From Chondrus crispus (Eukaryota > Rhodophyta > Florideophyceae > Gigartinales > Gigartinaceae), in assembly GCF_000350225.1 (NCBI RefSeq), contig NW_005179158.1:855298-919297 (forward strand): a stretch of 64,000 bases of DNA, read 5' to 3'. The notes under the pieces are model-generated. The model ran no database searches and had not been told where the DNA came from. It saw nothing but the letters and a program-made list of their open reading frames with translations. Shown here piece after piece: positions 41,601 to 51,721 of this stretch. The position numbers and the translations under genes were made by a program. Every line of letters starts with the position of its first letter. Position 1 is the first letter of the stretch.

Positions 41601-43066
41601 GGAAACTTTACAAGACTTTGAGAAGGTATTTTTATTGGCCTACGATGGCCCTAGACTGCTATGCAGTCGCGAAGAATTGCGCCGCATGTGCGCGGGAAAG
41701 GGTTAAGTTAAGAAAAAACACGAAGGAAATGAAGCTGTTCACGCCCAAAGCGCCGCTGGAATTTGTCGCCATCGACATCCTCGGCGAGCTAATTACAACT
41801 AAGCGAGGAAATCGGTATATTCTCGTGATCAGCGATCGATACTCGAAACTGGTACGAACCGTACCGTTGAAGAAGATATCAGCTGCGCACATCGCACAAG
41901 CCTTCGTTCACCATTGGGTATTCGTGTACGGACCGCCGGTCAAGCTGCTGTCCGACAATGGAACACAGTTCACGGCCCGGTTCTTTCAGAACGTCTGTCG
42001 AATTCTCGGCATCCGCAATGTGTTCACGACTACGTACCACCCGCAAGCCAACGGCCAAGTTGAGAGATTTAACCGCACGCTGACTTCCGCGTTGCGAAAA
42101 TACGTTGGAGAGCACCCCAAGGACTGGGACTTATTTAGCGACGCTGTGACGTTCGCCTACAACACACAAGTTCATCGAACTACGAACATTGCGCCCTTCG
42201 AGCTAGTGTTGGCTTGGGCGCCGAGAAACATTTCGTTACAAGCGCAACCAACATTGGAGAATTTCAGCTCGTCACGAGCATACTACCTGAAATGGCAGTC
42301 GTGGTTGGAGAGCCTAATGCGAGGCGCCGATAGGAGTTTGCGGAAGGAACAAGCCCGGTACAAGCGAAATTTCGACGCACGCCTTCGCAAACCGCAATAT
42401 GAGATCCCACCGGGGTCCTACGTGTTCCTCCGGAAGGAGCAGGGCACAGCTAGCGAACCGAAACACAAGCTGGCACAAGTCGCTACAGGACCTTATCAGG
42501 TTAAAAGATCGGATCAACATACGGCAGTCATTGCCATTGGCGATCAAGAGGAACGCGTATCGCGAGACAGGGTGGAGTTAGCCCCAAGCTCGATGGACTA
42601 CGCGCCGATAACTGGCCTACGTCAAGCGCTACAGTTCCTGGGAGCGCCGGAGCTCAACGAAGAAGGAGAGGTAATGGAGGACGAGGAATGTCCTCACACC
42701 CGTGCGCCTACGTCAGGGGACCAGGACAATCTAATTAGTCAAGCCCCGACAGCGGAGACATCTCCGGACCTACGCGATTTCGGAAAGTCCAGAGAAGAGG
42801 ACGAGTTGGAAGATCTTCAGGAGGGGGAAGGGCACAGTTCAGAGAAAGGAGAGGAAACGGAAAAAACGGAATACGTAATCGATCGGGTCGCCGACCACGA
42901 TTATCAAAATGGTAATTTGATTCTCAAGGTGGAATGGTACGGCTATACGCCCGAGGACGCGACGTGGGAGCTCATTGAGCAATTACCCCGCAGCGCGGCC
43001 GTCACGTATTTCCGGAGGAAGAAACTGCCCCTCCCGCCGCAAGTCGCACGCGCGAGACCAGGATGA
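38483..43066 (+). CDS. pol: Gypsy-1 pol polyprotein with chromodomain
   Basis: About 1,527 codons, open and intact. In order: aspartic protease (LDTGAGPNLV near residue 152); RT with FCVDYRRLNAV, the MPFGLTNAPATFQRAMN block and catalytic YLDDII near 640; RNase H with DTDASDYQIGAALF near 790 and HTDHSSLRWL; integrase HHCC finger (HPGGRKLYKTLRRYFYWP...CAAC) near 1035; the DDE core with VAIDILGE, LSDNGTQFTARF and YHPQANGQVERFNR; and a terminal chromodomain near 1465-1517 (YVIDRVADHD...LKVEWYGYTPEDATWE). The chromodomain places it with chromoviruses, which aim integration at marked chromatin. All catalytic residues are present, so the copy could be active. Confidence 0.93.
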   Translation: MVRFADGEHAECFNAEVEPTLQRAHRGARAVGCEKDPAAAGKLERGISHESREAQGRRTVLGAQPRCPSLKEKSGLEEEVVGLVDKPKGPAQVKKILSRARDHPLEEVRRPWYRVKRRECPEKILVLARKNYKVYADIGPTIGLMSRVLSVLDTGAGPNLVRKSELPAGMESLVSYGPTQDIGDANNRPLRTLGTIRMPVRLGKFVAAAEFIVCEKLAVPLILGADYCDRFVEAIYPRKKTVELADFSEVPIVRRFSTRKGKKNLVAGEDENDGKGERISPKVKVARATTIEPGTQRVVECTSKRAGLVVVQPYSSLYERHGLTCTNGVVQIKPDRPFRLLVANFRTYPVRVQKGQVVAELLPHPRAALESKTTIDEVLGIQERKNENFPNSTKTLTGETRCEPSDQAREDQPEERSAGLSASAATKPQRRIEPPPPDVEDLDLSHVPGRLRERFRRMLKKYSRMWDGTLGEINTTVHRIELIPETRPIAQAPYRAGPKAREVEDAEVQKMLEAGVIEPAQSEWASPVLLVPKPDGSMRFCVDYRRLNAVTVKDTYPLPRMDECLDSLGDTKVFSALDAISGYWHMPIPERDRDKTAFSCHSGLYRFSRMPFGLTNAPATFQRAMNILLSPFRWKCCLVYLDDIIIFSKSWEEHIVHVDEILSVLEKAGEKLKLRKCEFFVEKIKYLGHVVRPGTLEVDAARTVALEQVRYPQTQTQLRSFLGLCNVSRRFVPHYAKIAHPLNQLLKKGQPVQLEGFDEPCKKAFHKLKDAISAPPVLALPKKNLPYSVDTDASDYQIGAALFQTHPDAQRKPIGFFSRTLAAAERNYSVSEKECLAVIWAVQTLRPYLYGEHFVVHTDHSSLRWLMNVTDPSGRLIRWRLRLSEFDFEIKYKKRKANSQADALSRLRTAGETVDEIDDEIPCFMAEPAEGTVEDEESIDAADDILALEGGTAPDRLDQFQAVTPEELIREQAVDPFCNRIKEEMEAGKVRTFSAETEELEGTLCRTAAEFVQVVIPQSLRDRVLGLSHYAKLAGHPGGRKLYKTLRRYFYWPTMALDCYAVAKNCAACARERVKLRKNTKEMKLFTPKAPLEFVAIDILGELITTKRGNRYILVISDRYSKLVRTVPLKKISAAHIAQAFVHHWVFVYGPPVKLLSDNGTQFTARFFQNVCRILGIRNVFTTTYHPQANGQVERFNRTLTSALRKYVGEHPKDWDLFSDAVTFAYNTQVHRTTNIAPFELVLAWAPRNISLQAQPTLENFSSSRAYYLKWQSWLESLMRGADRSLRKEQARYKRNFDARLRKPQYEIPPGSYVFLRKEQGTASEPKHKLAQVATGPYQVKRSDQHTAVIAIGDQEERVSRDRVELAPSSMDYAPITGLRQALQFLGAPELNEEGEVMEDEECPHTRAPTSGDQDNLISQAPTAETSPDLRDFGKSREEDELEDLQEGEGHSSEKGEETEKTEYVIDRVADHDYQNGNLILKVEWYGYTPEDATWELIEQLPRSAAVTYFRRKKLPLPPQVARARPG

Positions 43067-46000
43067 GCTCCATACGCAATGTGATGATGGAAAGCGAAAA
43101 GAAGACGCGAGCCGCATCCAGTTTCCTATGTTTTTACCTTCTTAACTATTCTGTTTCGTTTTTGTTTTTTTTGGTTGTTTTGTTTTTTTATATTTGTTTT
43201 CCCTTCCCGAGACGCACCTAGGTCGGTCATTCCGGAAGGATCGTGCGTAATGTCAGAAGAACACGACAGGCGCCCAAGGGCGACAAGGGACTGCGAACCG
43301 CCGATCGTGATTAAGGCTACACGCTGTATCTCGAGTCGAGGAAGGAGAGGACGGATCACGTGAAGGAAGTTCAGAGAGACAAGTGTCGCGAGGAAAAACG
43401 CGGAACACAGAAGGGTTGTGTGAATTTTAACAATGATCCGGGAACGGCACTGACGGTTGAGAGGCATAGGGCGTTAAGAAAGGCGTGAAGTCGAGTTCGA
43501 GAGACTGGGACGGCCGGCAACACACCACCGGTGTCGCCCACGCCCAGAATGAGTCGAATGGAAGCCCTGATGGGAACGTCGTTGACGTACAGCGATCGAT
43601 CGTGCGATACCACGCCTAGCGTTTGTCTGATTCTTTTGTCGTCAATTCTTTTTTTTGTTTTGTATCGCGCAGAAGGACGCGCACGGAAGCGAGAAAGGGT
43701 AAATTCCTGTCGACAAGACAACCTCCCGTAGTTCGGGGGGGAGCCAAAAGGGATAACGCCGAGTCGGTCGGAATGCTGTCCCGCGCAGGAAGAACGAGAA
43801 GGTGTGGAAAAGAGGCAGTTGAAATGCGCGGGCGCGCGCACGTGAACGAGACGAATCAAGAGGACGTGGACGATGTGAAGCGCACCGCGGAGAGAGAGAG
43901 TAGCGATAGTCGCCGGCATCGCGATCACAGGAAATGAGAGAAGGAAACTGGAATGAGTTAGGCGATTCTGCATCGGACCCCCTCACATGAATGAAGCAGC
44001 GTGCGCTGCCATGCCATGAAATGGAAAAATTTACTGTAGTCTCAGGCTGAGGTAATACACCTCCTTGGATACGATCACGCGTTGCCGCCGCGCACACGTT
44101 AAGGGACGCTTGGATCAGTGACACGCCCTCGTGGGGCATGATTTAATCAAAAAAATGGGGATGCCGGCAGGGAGCTGCTGGACGGGCGGTGAAAGTTGAA
44201 AATTGAACACTGGTCAGTCCTCGAAATTTTAATCAAAATTAAGGGAAGGTACGGAACTTGTCGGTCATACGAGAACGGGGTGTCGTTTGCTATAGCCAAC
44301 GGCACAAGTATCCGAGGCCGTCCGGAAGCCCCGTCACCAACCATCGCGCGCGACGCTGACCACAACACAGAACGACGACGCCGCCGGAAACGTTTCAAAG
44401 GCGGTGACTACGATCGGCGAACTGAGAGACCGACGCTCGAAGAGCGGGAGGGTCCTCCCACACGAGCACATGACATGCAGACTTCGAAGAAGACCGCGTG
44501 TAAGTTGTCGCACACACTCGCCTAGGAAGGCTGCCCCTTCCTGCGCCAGACCGCGAATATTTTCGTGAAAGACTTCGTCGTTCGAGGCAGCAACAAAGGA
44601 AAGAAAAACAGGTAAACAAGAGACAAGGGAAACGGCATTTGCTTTCTTCATTTATGAGGTGACGGAGAGTCACTCCCCAGCCTCCTCCTCGCACGCCCTA
44701 GAGGACCACTGCGGCGAGAACGACTCCAGCGGAGAGAATGGGTAGCTCGACGAGCTTGATTACGGTGATCAGTCCGTCGGTCATGACGACTGCCGATGTC
44801 ACAGCTCACGTCAATTTTTTTACCCCGAGCGACCAACCGTGAGGGTCCCTCCCCTTTCCTTTCCATGTCCTTTTACCCTCTTTTCTTTGATTCCCCTCCC
44901 TATTCCCCTACCTTTCTACTTTATTATTTCTTTCTGTCCTCCTTCTATCTGTTTTTTGCGAAGGCAGTGAAGTACAACGAAACACAGGGAGGAGATGGAG
45001 AGTGTCGTTGTTCAAGCCTGGGGCAAGGGACGCGTCCCCCACGTACCAAGATCGAAGATGTCGCGAGTGGCCTTGGCAAGGGCGACGACGCTCCCCAAGA
45101 TCACCAAAATTCCCCAACTCCCTCTAAGACACAACTATAGGAGGATTGTCAAGCCCCCTCGCGATGGAGGACCAGAGAGACATGTTCTGCCTCTACGCTC
45201 AATTTTATTTGGACTAGATATGTACCCGAACCGGGATGCAACGCACGAAGACAGTAGAGGCATCGCACGAATGGCCTGTCTCACGGAGATCGTGGTCGAC
45301 CACGAATGGAATTTTTCCCAGTTTAGGAGCAGAGACAAGGACGGTCAAATAACACAATCGTCGCGCTGGTGACGCAGTCGCCATTGTTTTCCCACTTAAA
45401 GGGAAATTCGAAGGGACGATGCTTTTCAAGCCCGTTCCCAGTCGCGAGAAAGAGGGAAGCCCCACTCTTGACGGGAAAAAGGGTCCCTCCGATACGAGGG
45501 CAACGTGTGCAGCAAGACGCTGTCATACAAGAAGACATAAATATATAAGGGGACGACGCCCCGTATACTCGGACAGCGGGGTTGCCCGATACCATTTCTT
45601 ACTTTATTTATTGATGCATTTGGAAGGATGGAAGTCCTCGAAGAGGACGGCAGTTTTCCGCCCTCATAGGAACGAGGTAGAAAATGGGGGAATGACGAGT
45701 GAGCAACATTGACAGGATCACAGGTGCGTGCTTCAATCTTGAAGGCTTCCGAGGGATTGGGCTGAGGCCCAACGCACAGGACGAGGAGGTTCGCGTACTG
45801 TAGAGTGGTTTAAACTACGATTCGACGATACATTATATGAGGCGGTCGAGGACCAAGGAAGCCGAGTGGAGAGCCACTACGTGGGGGACCCGTTCGAAGT
45901 CCTCTAAGATGAGATCCCGTTATGAAGCCGAATGGGGGCGTCCCCGTCGTCGGTCGCTCGCAATTAATGACAAAGTAACAGAGAGCGTCGCTACGCCAAG

Positions 46001-46945
46001 TGTGTGCCTACGTGATGGAAGATACCAGGCGGAGAGTGAATGAACTGATGATGGAAAAGGTGGCATGGGACGAATAAATACTAAACTGACGGCCCTACGC
46101 AGTAACCATGATGAAGTGTCGTGGACAGGAGACCAAGTACAACGAGGAGAAAATTTATTACTCACTATTGTTTCAATCACAGGGGCGCGACATTCTGCGC
46201 CATACTGTAGACGAACGCGTACCCGGTCTCGTTGAGAGTATTTGAGGGAGACTGAAGAAGCTCCACACAACGCTTCTATTTTAGAGGCGCTACATAGCTA
46301 TAGCAAGCTCAAGAGGATGGGAGAAGATATGTGAGAGCCTGCGTAGCCTCTGCCTATTGGTCAAATGGGCGACATGTGTGCGGAGAAGAACGCGCATGGA
46401 GGGACAAGTTTGTGTCTTGATCGCTGTCATTTGTTGGACCCCTTGGGGCAACTCAAGGGAGGAGTAAAACGGATTATCAATAAGAGTGAAGATCGGCACC
46501 ATCGGGAAAGAGGAACGCGACAGCGGTGATGGTATGCCAACAAAAAAAGAGGAGGGAAATGTGACGAGGAAAAAGAGAAGGAAATGGCAGAATGGGGATG
46601 CGACCGCAGAGGCGGGCGCATACAAAAAAAGAGGAGGAAATTAAAAGTCCGAGGAAACGGGCGGAGTCGGAGACTCCAAAGAGGACATCGGTTCCTCGAC
46701 GAGGAGTTCAGCCGGACAATGGATCAGCCCGACATTCGAGGAAGAGTGTACCTGCATGTACCGTTCCGCGTTTCGCTAACGAACGGTACGCGGAAAGAAA
46801 AGAGGAGGAAAGTGAAGGTAACGGGGGATACGCAGGTGATTCATTTTATTATCCAAAAGCTACAGGATGACGTCAATAACCAGACGTCACCCTAAACGGG
46901 TAATAATCCGAGAACGGATCACGGGAAGTCGCTCTAAGCGGCAGG
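43067..46945. other. 3.9-kb non-coding interval inside Gypsy-1
   Basis: Between the pol stop and the end of the antisense ORF. Many short frames exist on both strands but none shows a domain or sustained codon bias. It begins with a T-rich stretch (43,130-43,200). ACAAAAAAAGAGGAGG occurs twice (about 46,531 and 46,623). Such long untranslated segments between pol and the 3' LTR are known from some large plant Gypsy elements, where they accompany additional or antisense ORFs. Confidence 0.6.
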
Positions 46946-48610
46946 TCATTGGGGCGGCACACCCAAGGATTTTTCCTTTGGGAGTGAGGTAACGAGTCGA
47001 GCAAGGACTCGCAAATCATCGAGGGAAGCCCCTTGGAGAGCTTCACCTTCGATGCCATGAGCGCGGAGCAATGTGCAGTAGATGTCAATGGGTCCGTCGC
47101 TCTTTTTGGGAATTGATAGGGACGGTGGGGAAGACAATGCTTCCCTAACCGACAGAGTTTCGGTATGCCCTGCCGAGGGGATATCGACAGCAGGAGGAGC
47201 AGCGGCAGGGGCTGCAGGGAGAGGGGAATCTGGAGCAGACGGTCGGGGGCAAACGTCGTCTGCGCGGGGATCTATGGCTCGTATGGGAGCTACGTCAGGG
47301 GTTGGTACTTGGTTGCCGAATTGGCGACTGAGGCGCGCTTCGGAGGGAGAGCACAAGGCGGATGTCCAAGGGTTGAACCAGACAAAGTCACCCGCCGCAC
47401 TGTGACTTCGTCCGGGAGAAAAGGACGGGCGTCGCCTCGCGAAGGATCGGGATGAGTTGATAGGGGGAACAACATCCCAGTCGACCTGATTGATCTTTTC
47501 GAGTAAGGAGTGCAGTTCGAAGTCGGTGTCTGCTCCGCCCAAGGGCACAGTATAGTCCAAAAGGCACATGAGCTCGACGAGCTTCGGAGAAAGATACCAA
47601 AGCCGCGAACAATCGTACGCCTCGCAGAGGAAGGTGGCGGTTACCTTCACGCACCACTCCGTCAAAAAGACAACCCACAACCCGTGACGAGGATCAGTGA
47701 GATGGCTTCCAAAGTAGGTAAGGATGGAACCGAGCTCTGCCCAAAACCCTTGGCAGACCTCAAATTGTCCCCACCACGAGGGGAGTTGCTGGTACCGGTT
47801 GGGATAGTGTGAACGAGCAATTTCCCCCGCCTCAACCATTTGGTAAGCTAGGAAATATGCCGTGTCCGATCTCATCTTACGCTCGAATCGGACCGTATGC
47901 TGGAAGAAGGGGATGTTCCCGCGTTTCGTATATCGGAAATTGAGGGGGAGGATTGCGCGCGTGTATGACAGGGTATCGTTAGTCACCGTCAGTTGGTTCT
48001 GCCACAGGCGGTCCGCCTCGAGCACGGGGTCACCCCGTGTCCAGCTGAGGAGGTTGTCAAGGTAATCACGCTCCCCCTCCGTGCGAAACTTCCACGTGTC
48101 ACATCCGAAGGACGGAGGGATGAGGGCATCGGATAGGGATAGGTCGAGGCGGTCGAGAACGGCTTCCATGAACCGCAGGGATAGGCCCTGTCGGCCACGA
48201 GGGGAGGAACGAAGAAGGATAGAAGGGGGAATGGCGACACGGGCACGCCAATCGTCGGAGGAAATGGCTTGAAGGGGAAGGTGACCCGGCAACATCCCCG
48301 CACCGTCGGCAAAGTCGCGCCCGATGCTAGTGACGTCGCGCACGTCGATGGCGGAAAACCAAGGAGTGGCCGCGTACAGTAAGGGATAGTCGCGCATGGA
48401 TTTACCTTGGAGCTCGGCTAGTGAGGGGTATCGACAAGGGGCTGATGAAGGATGGAGATCGGGATGAAAGACCGGTTCAGGAACGTTGGTGTTCGGGGGA
48501 AGTCGGGGTATGGAAGGAAGGTCGCTAGGAATGGAAGGCGTGTGTGAGAAGCCCACACCGCGGCGACCGCGGGCGGTATGTCCGACAGTGGGATCCGATG
48601 AAGGAAACAT
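46946..48610 (-). CDS. antisense ORF of Gypsy-1, 554 aa, unrecognised
   Basis: A single intact frame on the strand opposite to gag-pol, from the ATG at 48,610 (MFPSSDPTVGHTARG) to 46,946, adjacent to the 3' LTR. The frame is open about 23 codons further upstream. The N-terminal about 100 residues are Pro/Ser-rich. The middle (about 110-370) looks like a folded helical domain with many Trp, Tyr and Phe: LSLRFMEAVLDRLDLSLSDA, YRQ-type PNRYQQLPSWWGQFEVCQGF and VVFLTEWCVKVTATFLCEAY. The C-terminal part is Pro/Ala-rich, ending in a short helical segment (IYCTLLRAHGIEGEALQGAS). I cannot name a family. Intactness over 1.6 kb suggests it is a genuine accessory gene of the element. Confidence 0.6.
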   Translation of the reverse strand: MFPSSDPTVGHTARGRRGVGFSHTPSIPSDLPSIPRLPPNTNVPEPVFHPDLHPSSAPCRYPSLAELQGKSMRDYPLLYAATPWFSAIDVRDVTSIGRDFADGAGMLPGHLPLQAISSDDWRARVAIPPSILLRSSPRGRQGLSLRFMEAVLDRLDLSLSDALIPPSFGCDTWKFRTEGERDYLDNLLSWTRGDPVLEADRLWQNQLTVTNDTLSYTRAILPLNFRYTKRGNIPFFQHTVRFERKMRSDTAYFLAYQMVEAGEIARSHYPNRYQQLPSWWGQFEVCQGFWAELGSILTYFGSHLTDPRHGLWVVFLTEWCVKVTATFLCEAYDCSRLWYLSPKLVELMCLLDYTVPLGGADTDFELHSLLEKINQVDWDVVPPINSSRSFARRRPSFSPGRSHSAAGDFVWFNPWTSALCSPSEARLSRQFGNQVPTPDVAPIRAIDPRADDVCPRPSAPDSPLPAAPAAAPPAVDIPSAGHTETLSVREALSSPPSLSIPKKSDGPIDIYCTLLRAHGIEGEALQGASLDDLRVLARLVTSLPKEKSLGVPPQ

Positions 48611-48720
48611 GGAGATCGTCTTACTCTCACGCGAGCGGCGACCGATGGTCGGGAGAAAAAGGAAGAAGTTGGGAAGCAAGGGAGTGAAGCCGCTGCGCGA
48701 GAGCGCTCAGAAGGGGGATA

Positions 48721-49774
48721 TGTAGTGCAATACGCACCTGGAATGGGGGGTGAAAAGAAAGGAAAACATTTGGATATGAAAAGTAGTCCGGGTTTGGGGG
48801 ACACACGTGTAAATAATTGCACAGTTTTACTTTTTAATTATTTTATTTTATTTTATTTAGTAAATTAGTTGGCATTAATTTTGCTGACACTAGATTAGAT
48901 CTAGAATCTAGAGCCGGGAGCTACTGTACTCGCCCCGGCGGGGCTCTATATAACTTAGCCCTTTGACCGAACAAGTCAATAAACCAACCCGAGTTGCCGG
49001 AGTTGAATGTCGCCTTGGTCGAAGTCCGTCTCTACCAAGACGCTCCCTTTTACCTAAGCCTACGGCATCCTTCAGCGCTCGGGGGTCCCATTCCTTTTTC
49101 TTTTATTTCCCTATCCTTTTCTATCTCTAATTCTACCTATTTTTCCCTTATCTTGTGTTGGTGCCATCGGCCTCGGCTGCGACCGAACCGGTGTAGGTGT
49201 TTCGAGCCATCGGGCGACACAGTTGACGTAGCGCTGCTACTGTGACCCATTTTCCGACGGAGACCGTTGCAACGACGTCTCCCTCGAAGGGCTCCGTCGT
49301 ATTACGAGCCAGTGTTGGTACCATCGGTGTCGGTTGCGACCGAACCGGTGTAGGTGTTTCGAGCCATCGGGCGGCACGGTTGACGTAGCGCTGCTACTTT
49401 CATTTCATCCCGTCGGGCTGCGTTGCGACGCCCCCGTCGAAGGCCTTGTCGCGTTACAAGGTGTCGAAGAAGCTCAACGAGCATTGGGCTTACAACCCAG
49501 TGGAACCGGGGTACCTACGTACGCGCCCCACCCCACACTCGTCGCGCAGATCTCTTCGCAAGTCTCTACCACACCGATCCCGGGCCGGGCTATTTCTCTG
49601 TGCCCCCCCATCAGGGATCCGAGCTACTACGAGTCACAAGCTCGTTTAAACGGAGAAGGGAGAGTCGGACACTCCGTAGCGCTGTGCCATCGGCAGTTCT
49701 TCTTTTTGTTGCTGTTGTTGTTTTTGCTGGACCATCGGACCGCGGTCTCTGCCCGACAGGCGCATTGCACTACA
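48721..49774 (+). repeat. Gypsy-1 3' LTR
   Basis: Same length as the 5' LTR with scattered differences (for example extra TATTTAG near 48,858 and a shorter C run near 49,605). Antisense transcription starting here could express the 554-aa ORF. On the - strand CCAG followed by GTGCGT at the LTR edge could serve as a splice donor. Confidence 0.9.
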
Positions 49775-50742
49775 GCGACGTCGCTGAACTCCTGTATCAT
49801 GGTATGGACGGGCTCGACCCCGGGTGCCGCGGGTCCCAACGTCCCGAAAGGGGTGACGGGCAGCGTTCGGATATCGACCGGACCGGGATGCGCGGTGAGG
49901 TCCACCGGCTGGTAGCCGCCCCAGCGAGGATCGAAAGAGAGAATCGGGTCTCTTGATCCGCGGGCGGCTCCTCCACGGTCCTGGTCGTCCACGTACGGTA
50001 CGCGTCTCATCCCCCGTGTGTCTCCGGCGACATACGGGAGGGCTTGGGTTTCGGACGCGACATTCGCGTCCATTGGTGGTCTTGGGCCATCCGCGTACCG
50101 ACTGGATCCGGCACCAGTCGGTCGGAACTCCGGCGTGTCTGACGCGATCGGGGGAACAGTGGCACTGGGCCCTCTCGTAGGGGGTCCGGGCGACCTGTTG
50201 GTCGGGTGCTGTTCCACCTCGCGAGCGCGTCTCCGCGTCGAGTTGAGTTCCGCGCCCATATGGGCAAACGCGCGTATTTGCTCCGCAGACGGGAAGGGTT
50301 GTGCGTCAGGTGGTCTTGATGAGGCCGACCTCTCAGGGCGGCCTTCCCTGTCCTCGACAGGGGAATCGAGACGCGAATCCTCGACGAGCGCTAGCCGACT
50401 CTGTAGCTGGTCGACTAGTGCTCGGAGGTTCTCCAAAGATTGGGAGACGCGGTCAAACCTTCCTTCGCGAAGCGAGCGTAGCTCTTCCATACAGCGTGAA
50501 TATACCGCGTCCGAGACGTCACTTCGAAGCGAGGTCCGGACGTACTCGATGTATTCTGCGATCCTGTCATACATCGCGCGAGCGCGTCCTTCTGAAAACT
50601 CAGGCGACGGTTCGCGGTCGGTAGGACCTTCGGCGGCGCCGCCGAAGGGGGCGCGCAGCGCGCCTGACTCGGAGGCGCGGCGCGCGGTTGACTCCATATT
50701 CGCCAGTTCCGTCTGAATCGAGTTCGCAGTTCCTTCTTCCAT
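49775..50742 (-). pseudogene. gag: 5' part of a Gypsy gag, truncated
   Basis: Begins MEEGTANSIQTELANMES, has a coiled-coil segment (LRSLREGRFDRVSQSLENLR) and a Pro/Arg-rich region, then runs out of its element at 49,775 and reads into the neighbouring LTR until a stop near 49,627. It resembles the N-terminal coiled-coil part of the Gypsy-1 gag in layout. Capsid and knuckle regions are missing. Confidence 0.75.
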
Positions 50743-50818
50743 TTCGACGCGCGCGGACGCGGATTCGAACGATATTCTTCTCGCGATAATCGCGTGGCGT
50801 TCTAGGTCGGGAGGCCAC

Positions 50819-51720
50819 TGTAGTATAACACCCCCCCAACGGAGAGGGGTGTATACTTAGCTCGACGTAGACCCCGTACGAGGGGCGAGAAGACGGGGAG
50901 AACACACAGCTAACGAGACAGGGAAGCGGGCCCTGGTAGCGTGGTAGAGCGGGACGGTCGGGGACGAGCGTACGCGCGGGCCGATCTACGCCTCGACGCC
51001 CCGGAGCAGCGCTGGGTAACGTACCAGCGCTGACGGGCGGAGGCGGATCTAGGCTCGCTCGCGTACGCGGCTGTCCCCTACCCGCTTTGTCCCGGTTAAC
51101 GCGCGCGAAGGCGGATCGCGCTCGTTCGTTAAGCTGGAAGACGGACCTAGGCGGTAGGTCGTGGACAAGTCCGTGCTTGTCCACCTACCCCTCCGCCGGT
51201 CGCGCTCGTATTTAATGTATACAATGCGTCTATCATAATACTACAGTACCGGTATGCTGTAGTAACTTACTGTAGCGCGGGTCGTCCCACGCTGTAATGC
51301 TGTCAGCCGTCGGGGCTGACAGCACACGTGTGAGACGCGTACTGTGCGCGCGGTGGTACGCGCCTCCTACACGTGTACGCGTGTGGTCCCGCGTGCTCCG
51401 TACACGTGGGGGTACACGTGTGCGCGGGTGTGATTCGTATTGATCTGATCTAAATCTAATCGCGAACCGCCGTTATGCCACACTCGGGTTACCTTTACTC
51501 ACTTGGGTTGGTAACTGGACTATGCTATATAGCCCCGCCGAGGCGAGTAAAGTAGCTCCCGGCTCTAGATTTTAGATCTAATTTGTAAATAGAATTAAAT
51601 AATTAAAATAATCGTGCGCATCGTTGCACACGTGTGTCCTCCAGCCCGGACCATAGTATACAATTTTTTCCTTTTCCCACTTCCTTTCACCCTCCTACCC
51701 GAGACGGGTATTGCACTACA
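50819..51720 (-). repeat. 5' LTR of the truncated Gypsy element
   Basis: Recognised by reverse-complement similarity to the Gypsy-1 LTR: terminal TGTAGTGCAAT, the GGACACACGTGTG-type block, the GCCGGGAGCTACTTTACTCG block and GCTATATAGC as TATA region. It carries a dense group of ACACGTGT/ACACGTGG motifs at 51,322-51,430. Confidence 0.85.
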
Positions 51721-51721
51721 T

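Larger units (their letters stand above)
35127..49774 (+). mobile_element. large Gypsy chromovirus-type retrotransposon, 14.6 kb
   Basis: Two 1,054-bp LTRs (35,127-36,180 and 48,721-49,774) start TGTAGTGCAAT and end ATTGCACTACA. A primer site TGGTCTCCCGACC at 36,185 lies 4 nt inside the left LTR, and a purine tract AGAAGGGGGA precedes the right LTR. Between them: gag, pol with a terminal chromodomain, 3.9 kb without genes, and an antisense ORF. The LTRs differ by scattered substitutions and small indels in homopolymers, so it is fairly young. There is no target-site duplication: GGGGG on the left, GCGAC on the right. The two flanks belong to different elements. Confidence 0.9.
49775..51720 (-). 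mobile_element. truncated Gypsy element: LTR and gag start
   Basis: On the - strand: an LTR of 902 bp (51,720 down to 50,819; TGTAGTGCAAT...TATACTACA), a primer site TGGCCTCCCGACCTAG at 50,817-50,802, and a gag start at 50,742 that is cut at 49,775 by the end of the Gypsy-1 LTR. The primer site and LTR ends match Gypsy-1 closely, so the two belong to sister families. The rest of this element is not found to the left of Gypsy-1. Confidence 0.85.

Noticed and set aside
43126..46895. Some twenty frames of 60-200 codons inside Gypsy-1 after pol
   Set aside because: No domains, no consistent strand and no coding bias were seen; treated as non-coding.
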